DNA of 33,187 bases from Candidatus Hydrogenedentota bacterium (GTDB taxonomy: Bacteria > Hydrogenedentota > Hydrogenedentia > Hydrogenedentales > GCA-2746185): the NCBI GenBank assembly GCA_947486375.1, contig CANKTP010000022.1:1-33187 (forward strand). Reading direction: 5' to 3'. The position numbers were made by a program, and so were the translations under genes. Below the pieces are notes generated by a model. It ran no database searches, had not been told where the DNA came from, and saw only the letters and a program-made list of their open reading frames with translations. This document shows positions 28,442 to 33,187 of this stretch, piece after piece; position 1 is the stretch's first letter; each line of letters begins with the position of its first letter.

Positions 28442-29926
28442 ATGAACGTGAATTCCAAGCCCAAACGGGACTTCTCGCGAATCGAGGGCCTCTCGATCTG
28501 CCTGGCCTTCATCGCGATCCAACTCAGCAGCGAACTCAACGCCGCCTGGGGAAACTATTTCTATTCGCCCCCAGCGGGCACCGGACGCATCGTCTATGTC
28601 GCCATCGGCCTGAGTGCGTGGATTTTCATCGCCGGCCGCGTGACGGATTTCATCATCGACCCGCTCATCGGCGCGTGGTCCGACAAGACCCCGACACGGC
28701 CCGGCCGCTGGCGCATCCTGCCGATTGCCGGCCGCCGCCGTCCCTTCCTGTTCTACGGCGCGTTCCTCACCCTCGTGACCAGCATCGCCACGTGGTATCC
28801 GCCCGTGCCGGAAACCTCGATCGTGAATTTTATCTACGGCACCGCCATCATCAGCCTCCACTGGGTGTTCTTCGGGCTCTGCTTCATCGGACTGCAATCG
28901 CTCGGGCCTGAGATCGCCCGCAGCCCCGAAGGCCGGACCGAGATAGGCATGTGGACCGCATGGGGCCTCGCCGTCGGGCTGGCCATCGCCTATATCGTCC
29001 CCGGTATCCTGATCGAGTCCCTCGACCCCGCGCGGCACGCCGTCCCGCCGAGCGAGTCCCCCGTCGGATTCCAGCGCATGGCCATCATCATGTCCATCGT
29101 CTCGCTCGTCCTGTTTCTGCTTCCCGTGTGGCTCGTCCGCGAACGCTTCGATTCCGAGCGCACCCCACAGACGACCCCCGGCCTGCGCACCATCTACGAG
29201 GCCTTCTTCAACCGCCCCTTCCTCATGTATTTCGGCGTGTACTTTTTCTTCCAGCTCGGCCAGCTCGCCACGCAGCGAGTGCTCCCTTATTGGGCGCAGA
29301 TCGGCCTCGGCGGAAACGAGGCGACCGTCAGCGCCATGATGATGCCGTTCATGCTCATGGTCTTCGCCGTGTTTCCATTCATTCCCGCCCTGTCGCGCCG
29401 CTTCAAGCTCAAGTGGCTCATGTTCGCATGCGTCGCCATCCTCACGTCGGGCTTTCCGCCGATGTATTTTCTCGCCGTCTGGGAGCCGTCGACGACCGTC
29501 GCCTCGTCGCCCGTGCTCGATTGGTGGATGCGCCTCGCCCAAGTCGAAAACACCACGGCGGGCCTCAAGACCTTCCTCGGCGCGCTCATGTTCGCATGGA
29601 GCGGCATTGGCCAGGGATTGTTCTACGCGCTCTTGATTCCCATGCTCGGCGAGATTATCGACATGGACGAACGCCGCAGCGGCGAACGGCGCGAGGCGGT
29701 CTACAATGGACTTCAGGGCGCCGCCATCAAGTCGGCCCAGGCCATCGCCATCCTCATCTCGAACCTATCCATGCAGGCCTGGGGCAACTCGGTCGCCGAC
29801 CCCGACGGGATTTACTACGTTCCCCTCATCGCGACCGGCTTCGGCATCATCGCGCTCGGGCTCATCGCGATCTACCCCGTGTATTCAACCGCTAAAGGAG
29901 GTTCGCCAGCAGTCGAAGCGAGATGA
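28442..29926 (+). CDS. MFS transporter, GPH (glycoside-pentoside-hexuronide):cation symporter-like
   Basis: About 12 TM segments; GRVTDFIIDPLIGAWSDKTPTRPGRWRILPIAGRRRPFLFYG. Confidence 0.87.
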   Translation: MNVNSKPKRDFSRIEGLSICLAFIAIQLSSELNAAWGNYFYSPPAGTGRIVYVAIGLSAWIFIAGRVTDFIIDPLIGAWSDKTPTRPGRWRILPIAGRRRPFLFYGAFLTLVTSIATWYPPVPETSIVNFIYGTAIISLHWVFFGLCFIGLQSLGPEIARSPEGRTEIGMWTAWGLAVGLAIAYIVPGILIESLDPARHAVPPSESPVGFQRMAIIMSIVSLVLFLLPVWLVRERFDSERTPQTTPGLRTIYEAFFNRPFLMYFGVYFFFQLGQLATQRVLPYWAQIGLGGNEATVSAMMMPFMLMVFAVFPFIPALSRRFKLKWLMFACVAILTSGFPPMYFLAVWEPSTTVASSPVLDWWMRLAQVENTTAGLKTFLGALMFAWSGIGQGLFYALLIPMLGEIIDMDERRSGERREAVYNGLQGAAIKSAQAIAILISNLSMQAWGNSVADPDGIYYVPLIATGFGIIALGLIAIYPVYSTAKGGSPAVEAR

Positions 29927-30686
29927 CGGCCAACAACACCCCCATGATCGCCCGGCGCCGACCCAGCGTCATCCGCGCATTCGCCGCGCGTCCCGCAGGC
30001 GTCCCCGCCACCGCGCCGAGAAACACCAGTGGCGCGAGTGACAACGTAACCTGCCCGTAAGTCCAATCGATCTCGGCGGTTTTCTCCCCCATGAAGTGCG
30101 CCAAGGCCCCCGCCGCCGCGGTCGCGATCATCACCGTATTCGATAGCGCCACCACCCGCTCGTTCGAGCTGATCCCAGCGAACAACGCCATCGGCACCAG
30201 CACCGCGCCTCCGCCCGTCCCCGTGCCGCCGCCGACGATCCCCGCGGCGATGCCGATTCCAACGGACCACGCACGGCGTCGGCGCACATCTTCCTCACGC
30301 ACCACCCTGGGCATAAGAAAAAACGTCCGGTACGCCATGTAGCCGATCAGGGCCACAAACAATAGCGTCACCGTGCGTTCCGGCATCAATCCCGTCGCCC
30401 AGCCCCCGAAATACCCGCCCGCCATCGATCCCAACGCCAACAGCGCCACCATGTCCCACGGCGCCCTGTGCGCGCCCCGGTTCATCTTCCACGAACTCCA
30501 CATCGAGACGAAGATGATGATGAAGAGACTCGAGCCCTTCGCCGTGTGGATGTCCATCCCCGGGACAAACTGGAGAAACGCCGGCACCATCAGCGTACCC
30601 CCGCCGATGCCCAATGCCCCGCTGACAATGCCCACGCCGACACCCAGCGCCAGCATAATACCGCCGAAAACGACCTCGTCCATCAT
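29892..30686 (-). CDS. TauE/SafE family sulfite exporter-like permease
   Basis: GIVSGALGIGGGTLMVPAFLQFVPGMDIHTAKGSSLFIIIFVSMWSSWKMNRGAH; GIVGGGTGTGGGAVLVPMAL repeat; multiple TM. Confidence 0.9.
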   Translation of the reverse strand: MMDEVVFGGIMLALGVGVGIVSGALGIGGGTLMVPAFLQFVPGMDIHTAKGSSLFIIIFVSMWSSWKMNRGAHRAPWDMVALLALGSMAGGYFGGWATGLMPERTVTLLFVALIGYMAYRTFFLMPRVVREEDVRRRRAWSVGIGIAAGIVGGGTGTGGGAVLVPMALFAGISSNERVVALSNTVMIATAAAGALAHFMGEKTAEIDWTYGQVTLSLAPLVFLGAVAGTPAGRAANARMTLGRRRAIMGVLLAVISLRLLANLL

Positions 30687-30719
30687 GCCCCCATCGTGCG
30701 CTAGAAAGCGGCGAATCCG

Positions 30720-31418
30720 TCAGGACTTCCCACCGGATTCCCCCCGGTCGGGACGCTTCTGGAAGATGAAGAAGTGCTGCGCCGGCAGAAACTCGATTAA
30801 ATCCACCAGCTCGAACCCTGCGGGGTTCCACTCGGCGAGTACTTGTTTCACCGACATCCGGTGCTCGGTCTTGATGTGCTTGGCCGTGTCCCCCAGCATG
30901 CGATACTCGATGAGCGCGATCCGGCCGCCCGGCTTGAGGGCCTCGCGCATCTTCGCCAGCATCGGCGCAGGCTGCTGGAACTCGTGGTAGACGTCCACGA
31001 GGATCATCCAGTCGATCGAATTCGGCGGCAACTTCGGATCGACCTCGCCCCCGAGGACCGGCTCGACGTTCGTAAGCCCCTCTTTCTTGCAAAACTCCCT
31101 CAGGTAGTCGAGCATTTCGGGCTGGATATCGACCCCGTACACCTTGCCCGTCGCGCCCACGGCCTTGGCCATGCGCCGCGCGAAATACCCCGTGCCGCAA
31201 CCCATGTCCACCGCGACATCGCCCTCCTTCAGTCCCATCTCGCGGATGACGTCGTCGGGGCGCTCCTCTTCCTCCCGCGTTGGCCGCTCGAGCCAGTCCG
31301 CGCCGTGAAACGTCATGACCGCCGCGGGCGTCCGTTCCAAGGGCGCGGATTCCTGCGCGTGGACGGCACAAACGCCCAGAAAAGCGACAGGCAAAACAAG
31401 CAGGGCTATACGAGGCAT
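30720..31418 (-). CDS. Class I SAM-dependent methyltransferase with predicted signal peptide
   Basis: MPRIALLVLPVAFLGVCAVHAQES signal; GDVAVDMGCGTGYFARRMAKAVG; VYGVDIQPEML; LKPGGRIALIEYR. Confidence 0.88.
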   Translation of the reverse strand: MPRIALLVLPVAFLGVCAVHAQESAPLERTPAAVMTFHGADWLERPTREEEERPDDVIREMGLKEGDVAVDMGCGTGYFARRMAKAVGATGKVYGVDIQPEMLDYLREFCKKEGLTNVEPVLGGEVDPKLPPNSIDWMILVDVYHEFQQPAPMLAKMREALKPGGRIALIEYRMLGDTAKHIKTEHRMSVKQVLAEWNPAGFELVDLIEFLPAQHFFIFQKRPDRGESGGKS

Positions 31419-31510
31419 CGCACGTTCTCCATCGGGTATGATTCATCCTACCCGCGTGCAGCGCCATACACAAGCAGCGGGCGCAACGGGGAAATCGGGA
31501 GGGAAACGCA

Positions 31511-32593
31511 ATGGTCCACGGCGTCATTGTTCTCGCTGTTCTTGACGGCATCTGCGCCCTGATGGCCTACGCCGCTTTCCGCTCGAACCGCGCCCAGACC
31601 GTCAAGGGCTTCCCCTTGTCTTGGATGTTGGGAATCGCCCTTGTCGCCGCTCCCTTGCATTTCATCGGGATTGCCGCCGCCGCCCGGGAAGTCGGCATGA
31701 CCTCCGCGTTCGTGGTTTCCATCGGGACCGGCTTCGTGCCCGCAGTGCTACTCGCCATTCTCGTCCGCGAATCGGTTGCGCACCGCGCCTCGAACTTCAT
31801 TCTCGGCGACGACCGCGACGCCATCCCAAGGCCCGAGATGGCCGCGGCCCATGCCATGATGCGTGCAGGGAACTACGCCAGCGCCCTCGCCGAATACCAG
31901 CGCCTCGCCCGCGAATACCCCAATGCCCCCGAACCTCTCTTCGGCATGGAAACCCTTTTCTCGCAGGACGGGCGCTTCGAGGACGCCGCCGCCGTCTGCC
32001 GCGACATCGCCCGCCGGTTCACGCACCGCGAGACGGAATGGACAAAGGCCAATCGCCGCCTCGCTGAATTGCTTCGAGAACATCTCGACGATCCCACGGC
32101 CGCGGACATGCTCGCCAAGGCCATCGACGAACGCAACCCCGACGCCAAGTTCGGCTACATCAAGCTCGAACAGAAACACGCCGTCCAGCACGCACCCGAG
32201 CGGAAAAAAGGCGACTTTCACGGGACCGCCGACCTCGACCAGGCCCGCCGCCTCGCGAAAAAAGGGGAAACCCGCGAGGCCGTCGCCCTCTTCAAGCGCC
32301 ACTACGCGGACTCCGCGAGGGATCCGCGCCCCCTCTTCGAGGCGGCCCACGCCCTGCAACTGGCCGAACAATTCCAAGAGGCCCTCGCCCTGCTCCAGGA
32401 GATCGCGCGCACGCATGACTCCGACGAGGAGATATGGTGCCGCGCCACCCTCGAGCTCGCCTCGATCCACGAGGCACACTTCGCCGACACCGTCACCGCC
32501 GAGTCAATTCTCATCCAAGTCCAACGCCGAATACCTTACGGCGAACCCGGCCGCCTCGCACGCGAACGCCTAAACCGCATCCGCGGAGAATAA
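31511..32593 (+). CDS. Membrane-anchored TPR protein
   Basis: N-terminal TM helices; TPR-like repeats MMRAGNYASALAEYQRLAREYPNAPEPLFGM..., LFEAAHALQLAEQFQEALALLQEIARTH. Confidence 0.7.
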   Translation: MVHGVIVLAVLDGICALMAYAAFRSNRAQTVKGFPLSWMLGIALVAAPLHFIGIAAAAREVGMTSAFVVSIGTGFVPAVLLAILVRESVAHRASNFILGDDRDAIPRPEMAAAHAMMRAGNYASALAEYQRLAREYPNAPEPLFGMETLFSQDGRFEDAAAVCRDIARRFTHRETEWTKANRRLAELLREHLDDPTAADMLAKAIDERNPDAKFGYIKLEQKHAVQHAPERKKGDFHGTADLDQARRLAKKGETREAVALFKRHYADSARDPRPLFEAAHALQLAEQFQEALALLQEIARTHDSDEEIWCRATLELASIHEAHFADTVTAESILIQVQRRIPYGEPGRLARERLNRIRGE

Positions 32594-32631
32594 CCGCCCC
32601 TCCTCCCCCCCCCCTTCAAACCCTTTTCTCG

Positions 32632-32660
32632 TTGACCGCCGCCCCACTCAACGGTATACT
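32632..32660 (+). promoter_or_regulatory. Promoter TTGACC-17-TATACT for the symporter
   Basis: -35 32632-32637, -10 32655-32660. Confidence 0.65.
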
Positions 32661-32692
32661 CCCGCGACTGACCCCCTATTCCGGAGAAGCAA

Positions 32693-33187
32693 ATGGGCGC
32701 CGACGCGATAACCGCCGTGGAAGGTCTCCACTGGATAGATAACGCCATCATCTTGGTCTATATGGTCGGCGTGTTTGTCCTGGGGTCGTATTTCGGGAAG
32801 TATGTCAACACCGCCGAGGACTTTTTTAGCTCGGGCAAGACGCTGCCGTGGTGGGCGATCGGCATGTCCATCGTCGTCACCGACATCAGCGCGACAGACT
32901 TCATCGCGACCGCCGGCGCGGGTTATGTCTACGGTATCTCCGCGGCGAATTTCGACCTGATCGGGTCGATGCCCGCGATGGTCTTTTCCGCGTTCATTTT
33001 CGTCCCCTATTATTGGCGTTCCGGCGTTTTCTCGATCCCCGAGTTCCTGGGCCGGCGATACAACTCCGCCGTGCAGATCATCCACGGCTCCATCTGGGGC
33101 GTGTTCCTCCTCGTCATGATGTCCGTCATGCTGTGGCTCACCGCCGTCACCCTCCAGACCATCGTCGGCTGGAACCCCTACGTGTCC
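32693..33187 (+). CDS. Sodium:solute symporter (SSS family), truncated by window end
   Basis: WIDNAIILVYMVGVFVLGSYFGKYVNTAEDFFSSGKTLPWWAIGMSIVVTDISATDFIATAGAGYVYG...FIFVPYYWRSGVFSIPEFLGRRYN. Confidence 0.93.
   Translation, partial: MGADAITAVEGLHWIDNAIILVYMVGVFVLGSYFGKYVNTAEDFFSSGKTLPWWAIGMSIVVTDISATDFIATAGAGYVYGISAANFDLIGSMPAMVFSAFIFVPYYWRSGVFSIPEFLGRRYNSAVQIIHGSIWGVFLLVMMSVMLWLTAVTLQTIVGWNPYVS

Noticed and set aside
28322-29542. 406-aa minus-strand ORF
   Set aside because: Antisense shadow of the MFS gene, D/E/G/H-biased.
30295-31551. 418-aa minus-strand ORF
   Set aside because: Shifted frame spanning the TauE and methyltransferase genes.

Overview
GC-rich bacterial chromosome segment. 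The gene content (paired DUF1549/DUF1553 and DUF1501 genes, sialate O-acetylesterase, fused SecDF) suggests a Planctomycetes/Hydrogenedentes-like lineage, but this is inference only. Housekeeping part (1-8.2 kb): truncated pyk (-), a degenerate ATP-grasp-like gene translationally coupled to tgt, yajC, fused secDF, hemH. Accessory part (8.3-33 kb): a nucleotidyltransferase/65-aa gene pair, sialate O-acetylesterase, DUF4870-like protein, a GspE-N(MshEN)-like + cyclic-nucleotide-binding fusion, two tandem paralogous MNT/HEPN modules, the DUF1549/1553-DUF1501 pair, an ABC ATPase with an ABC-2 permease/M1-peptidase fusion, an SDR, an orphan PAS histidine kinase, a TPR membrane protein, a Phd/VapC-type pair, a GPH-like MFS transporter, TauE/SafE, an exported-looking methyltransferase, a TPR protein and a truncated sodium:solute symporter. 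Best candidates for something undescribed: (i) a promoter-to-terminator structured RNA of about 150 nt on the minus strand upstream of pyk; (ii) the tandem MNT/HEPN pair, where promoter and NTase core are nearly identical but everything after codon 54 has diverged; (iii) the NTase/65-aa couple. All family calls come from reading motifs by eye; no database search was run.
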